A DNA stretch of 64,000 nt. It comes from Dicyema japonicum (Eukaryota; Dicyemida; Rhombozoa; Dicyemidae). Shown one piece after another: positions 36,701 through 47,660 of this stretch. Numbering within the stretch: the stretch's first letter is position 1; each line of letters begins with the position of its first letter. The notes under the pieces were generated by a model. That model worked only from the letters and a program-made list of their open reading frames with translations. It was not told the origin of the DNA and searched no databases. Both the position numbers and the translations under genes were made by a program. The DNA lies in contig RDEW01000008.1 of the NCBI GenBank assembly GCA_011109175.1, forward strand, positions 629,954 to 693,953, in the 5' to 3' direction.

Positions 36701-38139
36701 AAGACGTGTCAAAGTCAATGAATGTTTACTTATAAATTATATTTATTTAGAATAAAGAAAAGGCTACCGAAAAATATATTCAAAGCTTGCTAAATATTAA
36801 AGAATTCATAAGCAAAGAGATTAATGCGACCAGATTTAATAAAAATCCAGTTAATCAACTATATGCTGGACCAACTGGACTTCAAGTAGACAATTCAAAG
36901 TAAAAAACCTTATAAATTAAAGAACTATTGAATATATGAAAATGAAACATTCAAGCTTTAAAAGAAAGTCCATTTATGTGCCTATGGATATAACTTATTC
37001 GTCTCTGAATAAAATTAAAAAGCTGAGGATTGATTTTACGACAGTAAAGGATAGAAGGAGAGCATACGACTACTTATTACACTATTACTATATTTCCAGA
37101 TTACAAAGTGACCCGGAAACGTTTCAGTTAAATATATTTTAGTTCTACGACTTCTGTTTTAGAAATTACCCAACCCTACAAGTTTATGTGTTTTTATATT
37201 TTAGTGAAATAAAAGCAAAGTAATCGGAAATTACCACATTTTAGAATTCCTGTAACCAAAACTGAGGAGAGAAACAATCATGATACCATGGTTACAAGCA
37301 GATTTCCTGAAAGCAAAATTGAAGAGAGAGACAACAGTGATATAATGATTACTAGCGAAGATGAGTATTTCTATTTATTAAATATTAGAAATACTGATAG
37401 TGACGTTAGTGAAAGTGTGAAAGAGTGATTTTAACTGTTTAAATGTAGAATTGAACAAAAACTGCACGACGAAGAAATTTATATCAAAGAGTATCATTGT
37501 GGTTCTTTATTTTAGGGAGATTATGCAAACTAAAGCGTAAATTATTAAAATAATAAATTAGAAATTCAACACTACCTGATGAAATGGAAGAAAAAGCGTA
37601 ATTGTTGAATTATTTGTAGAGTTACTTTTGGTGAAGAAATAATCGACAAGAAGGAAACTTTGAATAAATTGTGGTTTTCTGTGTTATTTTAGAGTAATTT
37701 ACCTAAAGAATAAATATATATTAATAAGGAATAATGTGAGCATATTCAAAAGTCAATTCTTAACTGTAATGCTACGCACAGACAAGGAAATGGAAAATTG
37801 TATTGATTATTAAACATTTCAGCAATATTTACATTGCTTAAAAGAATATGGACTGTTGTCAACCAATTAGATGCAATTCACTATATTTATGAAAAGTACA
37901 GTAATGTGGCTATTTTGGTATGCTATTGTTTGATATCAGACTGGAACCGAGTCAGTCCAGTTGCACGACACTGGATATGAAATGACTCAACAATACTTAA
38001 TGGAGTTGAACTCAATTGTTGAGAAATTGTATTAGTTTTTGTTATGCTTAGAGGCACTAACAGGGAAAGTGACTTGGCTATTCAGAATGGCTGTAAAGAA
38101 TATGTTTCAACAGCATTTACAAATTTAAGGGTTAATTAA
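33751..38139 (+). CDS. Large protein with three tandem FERM-like modules and a helical C-terminus
   Basis: I read 37 exons and 36 GT-AG introns of 20-32 nt; removal leaves exactly 1180 codons with one stop (TAA at 38137-38139). Three repeats each resemble F1-F2-F3 of a FERM domain. Module 1 (about residues 1-265): VSFQVEINQQSYDIQVDSNE, SFDEFCDVIGYAICADDN, KLLVFVNDSVIKSILIDESG, EEDVVLVQNTLNEY. Module 2 (about 330-600): VTLDVNFNENTARLLVNKEH, MNLKEYWFYGLQCD, KSETYGLFKFLKVDFNG, GNQITFYLNNKM. Module 3 (about 637-915): CEFEYNGQLYQIKISKSK, LKTKFVNEFKISDIQFISNM, TGLQVDNSK, RAYDYLLHYY. A charged linker and about 180 helical residues follow. FERM domains link membranes to cytoskeleton. No MyTH4, kinase, ankyrin or PX block is seen. 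The FERM reading is by eye; no named orthologue is claimed. Confidence 0.7.
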
Positions 38140-38169
38140 AATTATATCATTACTAATCATTTTAATAGT

Positions 38170-38830
38170 TTCGATTTTCGTTAAAAAATTACCCACGAGG
38201 TTTCAGTCCATAACCTCTTTTAATACTTTATTAAACAACAACAAATCAGCTACCGAGAGACAGTGAGCATTGTCGCGAACGATGGCGAAGGAACTGAGAA
38301 AACCATCACGTTCACTGAGGTTTCTGAGTCACGTCTCGATTTCATTCCCAGTTTCATCTCCGAAATCTGAGTATTTCTTCAATTTCCTCTGCTCGTGAGT
38401 CGAAATTGTAGAAAATACATTGTGTAAAGCGGTAAATGGGTTGACCTTCATCATGTCCAAAGCCAGAGATCTTCCATGTGAAAATGGAAAAATTGTCATC
38501 CAATCTCTTCTTATTCCATGATCAAACCCACTAAGTTCCAACTCAGGAAGAAAACCAGCTGACACCAGTCCATTTTTGAAATTTCGTTGAGGGTGGTGTG
38601 TCTGGGATACCTCTCAACTCTCATTCGGCAGGAAAGAGGATGAATCCCTTCCTGTCAAACATAACCCAACAACGACACATGTGAAGTTCGTAAACATCGG
38701 ACCCGAAACCCAAGTCAATTCGGATAAGGAGACTTCCCTTGTGCAACAAGGTTCAGACGTTTGGGAGTGGTTAGGCGTTTAGCTAACATCTTTTGTCCTC
38801 TATGCAAGCTACCCGAAGACAAACGAAGTA
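38170..38830 (-). mobile_element. LINE C-terminal fragment with restriction-like endonuclease (second copy)
   Basis: Minus strand: a Cys/His cluster (MCRCWVMFDRKGF region), PRHTTLNEI-like block, then VSAGFLPELELSGFDHGIRR, WMTIFPFSHGRSLALDMMKV and SSFAIVRDNAHCLS. Homologous to 31827-32342; the RPD motif is changed (RRDW) and frames shift, so it is inactive. Confidence 0.65.
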
Positions 38831-39849
38831 GTACTGATTTAGGCCTATCTCCAGCTCCATGGGTGAAAACTTACAAGAAACATTATTCGCGGTTTCTGAT
38901 AGTTTATCCACTAGTCACTTCCACAGAGCTCTGATTTCGAAAAAAGACTCGTAAAACTGAGATTTCATAAAGTTACGTAAATCTTAGTCATAAGGAGTAA
39001 CTAGAATCACGACAAATATTCAAGAAATGCAACATTCGTCGTCGAGATAAGACTATCCATTGCAATCGGATGTTTCCGTTTTGAGGGTAAGGCAAGACGA
39101 AAGTTGTATAACACAGCGTCAGTGAAACACTGAACACTGAAAAAGAAATTTCAATTTATTTCAGTTAGATTTCAATTTGTTAGACCAGTCTGTCGTGATT
39201 ATCAGTTTGTCGTAAATAGTCCGAGAACCATAGGGAGAATAGTAGTAGATCAATGTTTATGAGCAGAATCGAACAGTGCCGATGAGTCAGACAAGGAAGG
39301 AGTGAATCGAGCCTGTTTAGTATCTAGATCAGGATTCTTCTCGTCTTCTGCATTTTTGAGATATATAATTGGTTCTCATCGGCAGGGAATATTTCTTTAC
39401 GGTGGTGGTAGGCTGGATATGATGGAAGAGGAAATTTACAGTGTCCGAAGATAGTCTCACAACGATAGCGCACAAACAGAAGCCTTTGTAACACAGTTGA
39501 GATGAAAAAAAACTTAAGCAGATTGTTCTCATGAGTAAAACAGCATGCATTTCTTCACCAGATGAGTAAAAATAGACGAATCGTATTGTCGTGAAAGCCA
39601 ATAGAGAATATGAAGGTCATCTATCTTTCACATAACACCATAGTTCGTAACTTGGACATCTTGATAACTTATTTTGTCGTGTATCGTGTGATGAAGGGAA
39701 AGCTCAATGTGGATTTTGATAGGTTTTAGAATCTTCCAGATTTGTTTTAACTATTGTGATGAAGGTATCTAATAATGTTCTACTTTCGTTTATTTTGTAA
39801 TCACATGTGCCGTGAAATGGAGATGTTAAATTGTCCTATAACTCTGGCC
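38831..39849. other. Unannotated stretch
   Basis: Moderate GC; one 90-codon minus-strand frame at 39329-39601 has no recognisable similarity. Probably repeat-derived. Confidence 0.35.
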
Positions 39850-40880
39850 TTATTTATTTAACCCAAGACTACGGTAAAATCAAACTAATTATCACGTGAT
39901 CCCGATGCATTCTAACAGAGACCTCATCTTTTCCATATGTTCTTCTTTCGTACCCGCGCATGAACGTACAGGACGGCTGCCTGAATTTTCAAGGCCACCT
40001 TTCCGTGATTTGGAATCTAGTCTCATAAGGACATCCAGAGGCGTAGGTCCGATTCGGTGATCTTCACAAATCCAACGCTCCGTTACTCTACATGCCCTCT
40101 TTTGTATTTCCTCATATTTGTCCAAGATATGTACGGTCCCCACGAGGCGCATGCATATGAGAAACATGGCTCGATGTACTGTTTGTACACGTTCATCAAG
40201 ACTGGGTGAGTACCACTCTTCCATATTCCCGATAAACTTTTCAATACGTTCAGTTTCTTCTCGCCAGGTTAACAGTGTCGTATTTAGAGGCATTTCTCTT
40301 AATGATTGAATTGAGGTTCCCTTCTTTTAATCGGTCGGATGTGATTCGAGGACAAGAGGTGCAAGGAAGAGAAGGCGTATCCAGGCATCATCTTGAGTAT
40401 TGTCATCGACTGCCCTGTTGAAAGACAGGAGGCAGCTGTTAGAAGTGCCGATCTTGGGATTTTGAGTGGGATAATCATCTCCGACACAAGACGATTCAAA
40501 CGGCGTAGGCATTCATCCGTGTTAGATAGGTCCAGGGGAGGGCTCTCTCCTTCTGCCGATGTTCCCAAGGCATGAGGGGCATGACCAATTTGGCAGAGAT
40601 TGTGCGGTCCTTCTCGTTAGCATATGTCACCCAAAATGTCTAAAATTGGGGCAACGGGAATATTGAATGCCGAATTTCTTCTCGTTTGCTTTGCCACAGA
40701 TTAAACAGGGAAGAGACGTTCTGGAAACACGGTTAATTACGTCCGCTTTCAGTTATCTGTCGTTCGTTATGGCATTGAGGTGTTTGCAGATCTCATCTTC
40801 ATCTTGTTTCTGATTTTCCTTTTCTCTTAGACCACAACGACCACAAGGAGTGTGCAATTTATTAATATTGTTTTATTATC
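39850..40880 (-). mobile_element. Chimeric LINE: finger-bearing 5' end joined to an APE-LINE 3' tail, RT missing
   Basis: Minus strand from about 40870: LPCLICGKANEKKFG with later HFG and WSCPSC (a decayed PHD-like finger), then CLRRLNRLVSEMIIPLKIPR like the region after the finger at 58.7 kb. At about 40300 it jumps to KYEEIQKRACRVTERWICED, TPLDVLMRLDSKSRKGG and MRSLLECIGIT-stop, with GTGATCCC (plus) at 39896-39903 and AAATAAATAAGG. The whole RT core is absent. Confidence 0.65.
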
Positions 40881-41042
40881 TGTTTGATGGATTGAAGCTA
40901 ATATAGGAAGGGAGCTTATATGTTAGTATATTCGATGATGTAAAGTTCGGTTTTGTAGATTGAAGGTTCCATCAATGTCTGAGGTGGGTAATAAACAAAT
41001 CCAAATTATTAATAAATAAAATGCCAAAAGTAAGAATTAGTA

Positions 41043-42162
41043 TTATGATTTAATAAAGGCAACACCTTTATCGATGTTCTTCATTAATTCAGCAATACCA
41101 GTTTCCAAACGAGTATTCTCAGAAGATGATAACTTGCCTATTCCCTTCACCTCCTCAATCCCCTCTGGCTATAATCATTATAACAATGACATACTCCAAA
41201 CAGAACAGGGGATGCAAAATAAGGAGCTTCAGTAACAGATGACTTGACGTAAGCACATTGAACATTACGTTCTCCAGCAAATCCTCGAAGAACATTATCA
41301 ACAAACTGGGCACCAGCATAAGCCATGGACAGAGTAGCCGATCCCTTTAAATAACACAAAATTGATACTCCTCCAGCCTTAGCATTAACTACTGCAGTCC
41401 CTGCCTCCTGAATTGACGTAACCAGTTCATTCTCTTGTTCCTAACAAATAAAACAGCAATAAACTTCAGTAAGGTTAGGTCTGGGGGTGGCCTGGGAAAG
41501 AAGGGGGATTATAGTATTGCCAGAATGTCCACATACACAATCACAGTGAACTGTCCTGGGGTCCCTATTCTACAAAATAACTCCATAGAATACCATAAGT
41601 CGTCCAATAAAAGTTTGTGCCCTCACAACATCAAGAGCAGTGACTCCACAAATTCTGGTGTCCCCCACCAATCCGTACTTTTTGAATACTTCAAATGCAA
41701 TGGGGACAGTTGAATTTACTGGGTTTGTTATTATCGCTATAAATGTGTTAGGACATGTTTCAGCACACGTGGTCACAATATCTCTGACTATAGAAGCATT
41801 CATTTTGAAGAGATCATCTCTAGTCATTCCAGGTTTTCTTGGGACTCCAGCAGGGATGACCACCAAATCACAGTCTGATAGACATTCTTTAAGTCTGTCT
41901 TGTCCAGTAAATCCAGACACAACAGATTGAGTGCTTATGTGAGATAAATCCATGGCAACTCCATCAACATTGACACGATCATATAATCTGAGAGACTTTA
42001 TTTGTTCGTTTGTTTTAAGTAGCAAAGACATTGGCTGTCCTATTCCCCCAGCACCCCCAACAACAGCTACATTGTATAATCTCTACAAATAATGTCCAAT
42101 ATAACATTAAATCCCTTATTAAATGTATTAATTGCCCGAATAACACCATTACTTAATACCAT
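41043..42162 (-). CDS. MDH2: Malate dehydrogenase, mitochondrial
   Basis: Interconverts malate and oxaloacetate with NAD in the TCA cycle. ATG at 42160-42162 opens a basic, Ser/Asn/Phe-containing leader ([20 protein letters not shown]) consistent with mitochondrial import, then the dinucleotide fold [19 protein letters not shown]. Other landmarks: [20 protein letters not shown] (substrate-binding Arg residues), [29 protein letters not shown], the active-site His in [14 protein letters not shown], and [18 protein letters not shown]. Introns: 41169-41194, 41345-41368, 41441-41464, 41570-41593, 42083-42105 (23-26 nt). Splicing leaves 332 codons plus stop (TAA, 41043-41045), the usual family length. 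Looks intact. Confidence 0.95.
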
Positions 42163-42629
42163 GCCGAATAAATTGCTATATTTATTTATTATTTTTATTA
42201 TATTAATAAATATTATATTCCTTTCAACTATTAATTATTGTTGGCTCCGTACAGTTTCCGTTTTCTCCATAGGTAACTATCACCTTGAAGATAAAACAAA
42301 CACCCCTAAACCGACGTAATCTGGCTGATATTTTGGTTAATACGTTTTTGTAAAAAACTGTGACCCCTCCCTTTTATAATAAAGAGAATCCGTTAAATGA
42401 GGTGATGAGGGAGTGCGTTCCGAGTATGAACAAAAGCAGTCCTAAATTATTCTCAAAATATCATGGGAGCTCATTCAATATTTAAATTTAATCATTCACT
42501 CATTAAAAAATCCACAAATTATTGATTGAAATTAGTTAAATTATTTTGGGAATTTTTATGTCCATTAATTGTTTTTTGTTATATCGAATTGTTTCTTCTC
42601 AGAAAATGTTTATCATCTTGATCTATAAT
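42163..42629. other. AT-rich intergenic stretch
   Basis: Upstream of malate dehydrogenase; presumably holds its promoter, but no motif stands out. Confidence 0.4.
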
Positions 42630-42925
42630 AATAATAACACCAGAGACCACGGTTACACAAACTAACAAATCATGTGATCCCAGCACGCTCTAGCAGGGAA
42701 CTCATCTTGGCCCGATGCTCCCCCCTCGACCCTATACAAGCACGTATCGGTCGAGTGACTGGACCTTCGCAGTCACGACGGCGTGTTCCATGGTTCATTC
42801 GTATCAAGGCTTAAAGAAGCATTGGTGGCTGGAACTCTCCAGAAATCCAGCGTTCCGTGATTTTGGAGGCCTTTATCCGGCTAGCCTCTATCTTCAAGAC
42901 ATTCGTCCAAGAGATGAATGAGCCT
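42630..42925 (-). mobile_element. LINE 3' tail fragment
   Basis: Close relative of 15895-16199: minus strand ASKITERWISGEFQ, LIRMNHGTRRRD and SSLLERAGIT-stop, with GTGATCCC (plus) at 42674-42681, a wobble-compatible partner GAGACCAC at 42643-42650 and a GTTATTATTATT end. Confidence 0.8.
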
Positions 42926-42939
42926 CATATACTACATGC

Positions 42940-45900
42940 ATAAGAGATTCATGGTTCAATGAATTGTTTATATGCAGTGTTTAAAACAGAATGCTTTTCG
43001 ATCTTCCATAAGCCTGTGAGGCATTTCAGAACATTAGTTTTTTTTTCGCATTTCGTAATTACGTTTTCAACATGAGGAAATAATTTTAATTTAATTATTT
43101 TAATAACCCCGGGAACACCGAGAAAGAAAGACGAAAGAGTCAAACAGTTAGGTGATCCCAGTCCCCGCAATCAATTGTGCCATTTGACGTCTGTGATCTT
43201 CCATTGTCCCCACTACTTTCCGGAAGAGTCTTCTCTCGATCTTGCAGAGGAATCCGGTCCGGGAGGAATTTCCTATCCAATCGGTTTTCTCTTGCCATGG
43301 AAATGATCAGGCGAAGCGGGTTTCCATCTTCCTCACAGACGCGAAGAAATCCGGAACCACGACTACGGGTCTTAGCTTCCATGAGTAGTGGGTCGACTGT
43401 TGATCCATTACGTGGGCAAAGCATACTGATTGTTTTCTGGTGTATTGAGTTGACTCTGTGGACCATAGTCTCGGATAGCGCTAATCTCCATGCAACGGAG
43501 GCATACTCAACGGCTGGCGCGATTGTTTGTTGGTAGAGGGCAGAAAAAGAAAAGTCCATATTCCTCGAACTCCTCCGGACAAGGGCGCGTAAAACGTTAA
43601 TGTTCTGGAGGCCCCTGGTAATCATGTCTTTTGCGTGGGAGTTAAAATTGAGTAGACTGTCGTATTTCGTCTTCTGCATCGTCGAAGACCTCTCAATTTT
43701 AGAAGGATTGGATTGTGGTCACTGGAGAAGCCGTAAAAGACGTTCCAAGAAATGAGTCCAGCAGGGAAGGTGAGTATAGTGTTAAGTCGCGGGATGTGCA
43801 GCTATCAGTAATCCTTAATGGAGTCCTCGTATGTGTGTTAGGGTTGTTCAGTATAATCAGGTCAGGAAGATAATTTGCACTTAGTTCTCCTCAGTTATCA
43901 GAGGATTGGGAAGTGAGCCAAACTGGATGTCGTGCATTAAGATCCCCGCATAACAGTAGATTTTTCAATGTTGAAATGCGTGATAAATCAGGGGTGTAAG
44001 ATGGCGGACACGATCCTTGTGGAGGAATATATTAATTAGCCAAATGGATCCAAAAAACGAGAATAACTCGATTTTGACAGTAATCTGCTCCGAAGTCTTG
44101 TCGGTGCCAAGAAGCTCTGAGGTTCGTTGAGTTGTATCTATAAGGGAATATCGTTCTTTATAATAATAAGTAGTCCACCTCCGCGTCCTCCCTGACGATT
44201 TTTACGGATCACTGTGTATCCGGGAAAATAGGGTGTTGGTATAGAGGGAGATAGCTTGGACTCCTGTATTAAAGCGAGATCAGTATTAAAGGAGTACCCG
44301 GAGTTCAAAGATTTTCCTTCTGATCCCATTCGTATTCAGTTGTATAATTGTCAAATCTTTCCATGGCCCAGGATTGGTTTCGACGTCTCCACATAAAAGA
44401 ATCAGAAGTCTGGACAAATGGCGACACCAGATAGGGTCGAAGACACACGAGTTGAGGGGACCACCGGACGGTGGGGAGAAGCTGTTGGCTCTTTTCGTTC
44501 CTTTTTGGAATGGGTGACACCATTTCTGGTTAGCCACATGACACCACGTTAACAACATAGTTCCGAAAGTCAGATGGGTGAGAATGACATATGCATGTCA
44601 AAAGTTACCCCAAAGATCCTTTCAAATCCGGGAGAAAATTTTTGATTTTTGCAAGAATTTTTTTCGATGCCGAACACAATAACGTGACCGGTCTGTATGA
44701 AGCTGGCTCCTTCTTCACTTCACCGGGTTTCAAAATTGGACGTAGGTGGGCAAGCTTCCATAAGGCTGGAATATAATTTTTGTTAATGGAGTGGTTGAAT
44801 ATCCTTGGTAATGCAGCGATTCCATAGTCTCCCAGATTCTTTAGGAGGATCATTGGGATCTTATCCGGTCCGTTAAAGTAGGTTGTTTTAATGAGTCAAT
44901 GCATATCTTACGTCGTTTTCAGTGAAGTGAATCGTATCCGGTTCCTTTTTCGGTTTACTAAGATATTTAGGGGATACATCCGACTTCTTATGGTCTTTAT
45001 GGGATATTTTCACATAATATTTTATTAGGTTATTTAAGTCCTTTTGGCTGTAATCTACCTCGGATGATCTTTCATCATATCTTGAGGCCTCTCAAATGGT
45101 CTTCCAGATTTTAAGCAGTGGGTCTATTTCTATTCAATATAGAGAGCACATGTTTCCATCTCGATTTGTGTGCTTTTACCTCACTGTTTTTAGTTCATTT
45201 TTCAATGCCTTCAGTCTAAGCTTATTTTCAGTGGTTAATCGGGTAGACTTTTTGAGTTCGTTTCTTTCCTTCATTAATGTCGACCTGCCATGTCCCCTGG
45301 CGTAGTTAAGGTGATGTTTAGGTACAGATAGTGATCTCGCATCCAAGAAAATGCTGTTTACATAAGCGACTACTTTATCTATGGAAGTATCCAGATACTG
45401 CAGTAGTTGTCAGTAAGCGTACGGTAAAGTCTTCAGTCTGCGCGTTTGTAGTTAAATTGTTCTGGGGATCTTCTCCTAGTTAACTTTTCTCTCTTGATCT
45501 TCAAAAAGATAGCATTGTGGTCGCTTCTTGAAATGTAATTGACTGACAAGGTCGATATTGCCGCCAGTTCTGGAGACCAAAGCGTGATGTCTGGAAAAGT
45601 TAGTTGGTCTGACTCCCTGAAGGGGATTCTCGTATATTTTGACGGGTCATTCAAAGGTCCCGTCTGCGAAAGTAGTACTTTTCCTCTTGAATCAGATGTT
45701 TGACTTGCAAGCCATAGAGGGTGTTTTGCGTTGATATCCCCACCAATGATCATGTCGTTCAAGGAAGCGAAAATTGGGCATAGTGTATTGCTTCGGGCAA
45801 GAACCAGGTGGGAGGACATAGATGTTCACAAAGGTAATTTTTCCATTTGTGTTCCAAGTTAGACTTGACTTTAGTAGCATCTTCGTCTCCCAAGATATTC

Positions 45901-46330
45901 TTTGCTATTGAAGTCATGTCCACACATTTAAGGTCCTTCCGATATAAAATGAGTAGGCCACCACCCAACTTTTTCTTCCAGTCAGTCCGTATTGACTCGT
46001 ATCCAGGGAGCATTAGGGTGTGACTGTTTATAGGGAGTTTCGTTTCTTGAATCAAAGCCACGTAGATCTTCAGCTCCGCCAGGAGAGAGCGAAGTTCCAA
46101 TATTTTGCCCCTTACTCCATTAAAGTTTAGTTGTAGAACCGTGGTCAGTTTCTTGCGATGGGCTAGGGGTTCCTTCCGGATAGATAAAACTGAAAGCGCG
46201 TGTTACCGGGGAGACAGTTTCCGAGGAGGTACGTGTTTAATGGTTCTCCTTGAATAGACATTAGGTGCCCTCTGGGCGTTACCAATACTTACAGAATCGG
46301 TGAACTACATAACGCCACGCTAAATTTATA
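42940..46330 (-). mobile_element. CR1/Jockey-like LINE, copy C2, interrupted by another LINE
   Basis: Two arms, 44575-46330 and 42940-43080, align with copy C1 (17780-19967) and were contiguous before insertion of the element at 43082-44573: C1 reads through TTTTCAACATGGGGTGAG where C2 is split. Blocks: MELRSLLAELKIYVALIQE (45759-46100), PPGSCPKQYTMPNF, SDHNAIFLKIKREKL, RPVTLLCSASKKI and SPHVENVITKCEKKTNVLK. Degenerate. Confidence 0.85.
43082..44573 (-). mobile_element. LINE with 2A-like peptide and endonuclease but no RT, nested in copy C2
   Basis: Minus strand from 44558: hydrophobic leader LSRLLILLCGDVETNPGP (44365-44417), LTIIQLNTNGIRRKIFELRV, LALIQESKLS, GGRGGGLLIIIKN, and the endonuclease end GFSSDHNPILLKLRG at about 43700. 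It then passes straight to thumb and tail sequence (MQKTKYDSLLNFNSHAKDMI, SALYQQTIAPAVEYASVAWR, GTGIT-stop with GTGATCCC at 43152-43159). The RT catalytic core is deleted, with 5' and 3' ends kept. Confidence 0.75.
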
Positions 46331-46599
46331 ATAACTTAGTGGAATATATCAATCACCTAAAACCTTTAATAAAATGTACAAAAAATTGGAAAATGATACA
46401 AATTTATTCAATAATTAATTTAACCCTAACCTTAATAAAAAATTTATATTTTTCAAAAAATAAACTGCTATTTTGCTATTTTTTGGTATCACTATTTTTA
46501 TTTAAATTAAGTAAAATGTTATTATCCTAGATTAACACAGAAAACTCATTTTTATGTAAAAAATATTCATAATAGAACCTTTTAACCGAAAATTCAATT

Positions 46600-47660
46600 C
46601 TTTTATCATACGCGGATGATCTCGTGATTGCACCGAAAAATTGAAGAGTCGAGGAAATGATAGAGACATTAAACTTGTTGGGTTTTTGGTTCTTGAAGAA
46701 CCGTCTAAAAGTATCACCAGGAAAGTCTCGTGTAACGACGTTTACCTCATCACGAAAGGAGATACGGGCAACGTCAGAAATAAATTATATGATTCCCCGA
46801 TACCCATTAAGAAGACCCTTTCAATGCTAGGAGTTACCATTTATCCCCTACTTTCATTCACTCATCAAGTGGACCTGGTAACTGCAGGATTCTCAAGGCT
46901 TTTACGTACTCCCAGTATCTTCCTTCCCATTGTGGAGTTTCTACATAAATAATTTATTCTACCGAGTTTCGAGTTGCCTGTACTGCATGGGCCGGGTGGC
47001 ATAGTGGTTAGGTGTCGGGCTTAAGTAGCTTAGGCTACGGGTTCGAATCTCGCTGCTGTTCACCTGGTGGAAGGTTCCACGCATCTACGATGCAGAAAGG
47101 GTTTGACGAGTGACGCCGTCATCAGTGAATACTCACTGCGGAACTGGATTGTCTAGAAAGGACACTCACACAAGAAAAAGAAAAAAGAAGTGAAGATCAT
47201 TCCTTGGTTCTACGATTAGTTAAAATTAACTGTTCTTTACTTAAATAAAGTGTGTGTCCTGCCTATGCGGAGCTATAAATACTATGGCTCTCGTGAAAAG
47301 GCTTTATTATTATGTACTGCATGAATTGCTCTCCTATCATTATCAGCACAGAGTAAACTGGAAATATTACAAAACCGATGTCTTAGAATATTATTGAGAT
47401 CTTCAGGACACTAAACGTCTCCCAATCATAAAATACCTTACGAAACGCCACCGGGACTTCCTTAAGAAGGCAAAGTCTCCTGACTATCCCCTCAAGCCGG
47501 ACATCAAACTATATTTTGACGCCTGCCCGAGATAAAAGAAGAAACCTTCCCTGACTTCAAAACTAATCACAGGAGAAAGCCTGATGTTGACACTGGGATC
47601 ACTTAGCATGGATGATAACTTTTGTCCTTTTGTGATTCCGGGGTTAATAAAATAAATTAA
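46600..47660 (+). mobile_element. CR1-like LINE 3' part, split by a SINE
   Basis: 46600-46978 encodes SYADDLVIAPKN, EMIETLNLLGFWFLKNRLKV and SPGKSRVTTF with later frameshifts. After the SINE (46990-47312), 47324-47660 continues with EILQNRCLRILLRSS and ends KPDVDTGIT-stop (GGGATCAC at 47595-47602; partner GTGATTCC at 47632-47639), then GGGGTTAATAAAATAAATT. Confidence 0.75.
46990..47312 (+). repeat. tRNA-derived SINE, full-length reference copy with 11-bp target duplication
   Basis: 323 bp flanked by TGTACTGCATG on both sides (46979-46989 and 47313-47323). Pol III boxes: A-box TGGCATAGTGG at 46997-47007 and B-box GGTTCGAATCT at 47040-47050. A central block (TGACGCCGTCATCAGTGAA) is conserved in all four copies, followed by an A-rich linker and a 3' hairpin GAGCTAT/ATGGCTC, ending TTTATTATTAT. 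The tRNA parent cannot be named by eye. Confidence 0.92.

Noticed and set aside
33751-37428. Ending the FERM gene at the TGA at 37426-37428 (1004 codons)
   Set aside because: That frame is self-consistent, but a 24-nt GT...AG segment at 37425-37448 spans the TGA, and seven more in-phase tiny introns extend a protein-like frame to 38139. The longer model is preferred; the shorter remains possible.
33751-38139. Reading the in-frame TAA/TAG codons as evidence for a ciliate-like genetic code
   Set aside because: Every such stop falls inside a 20-32-nt GT...AG segment, and the malate dehydrogenase, ferritin and PPIL3 genes end normally at TAA with standard code.
46990-47060. A functional tRNA gene
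   Set aside because: Internal promoter boxes are present, but the sequence is the head of a dispersed repeat with a target duplication and no clear acceptor-stem closure.
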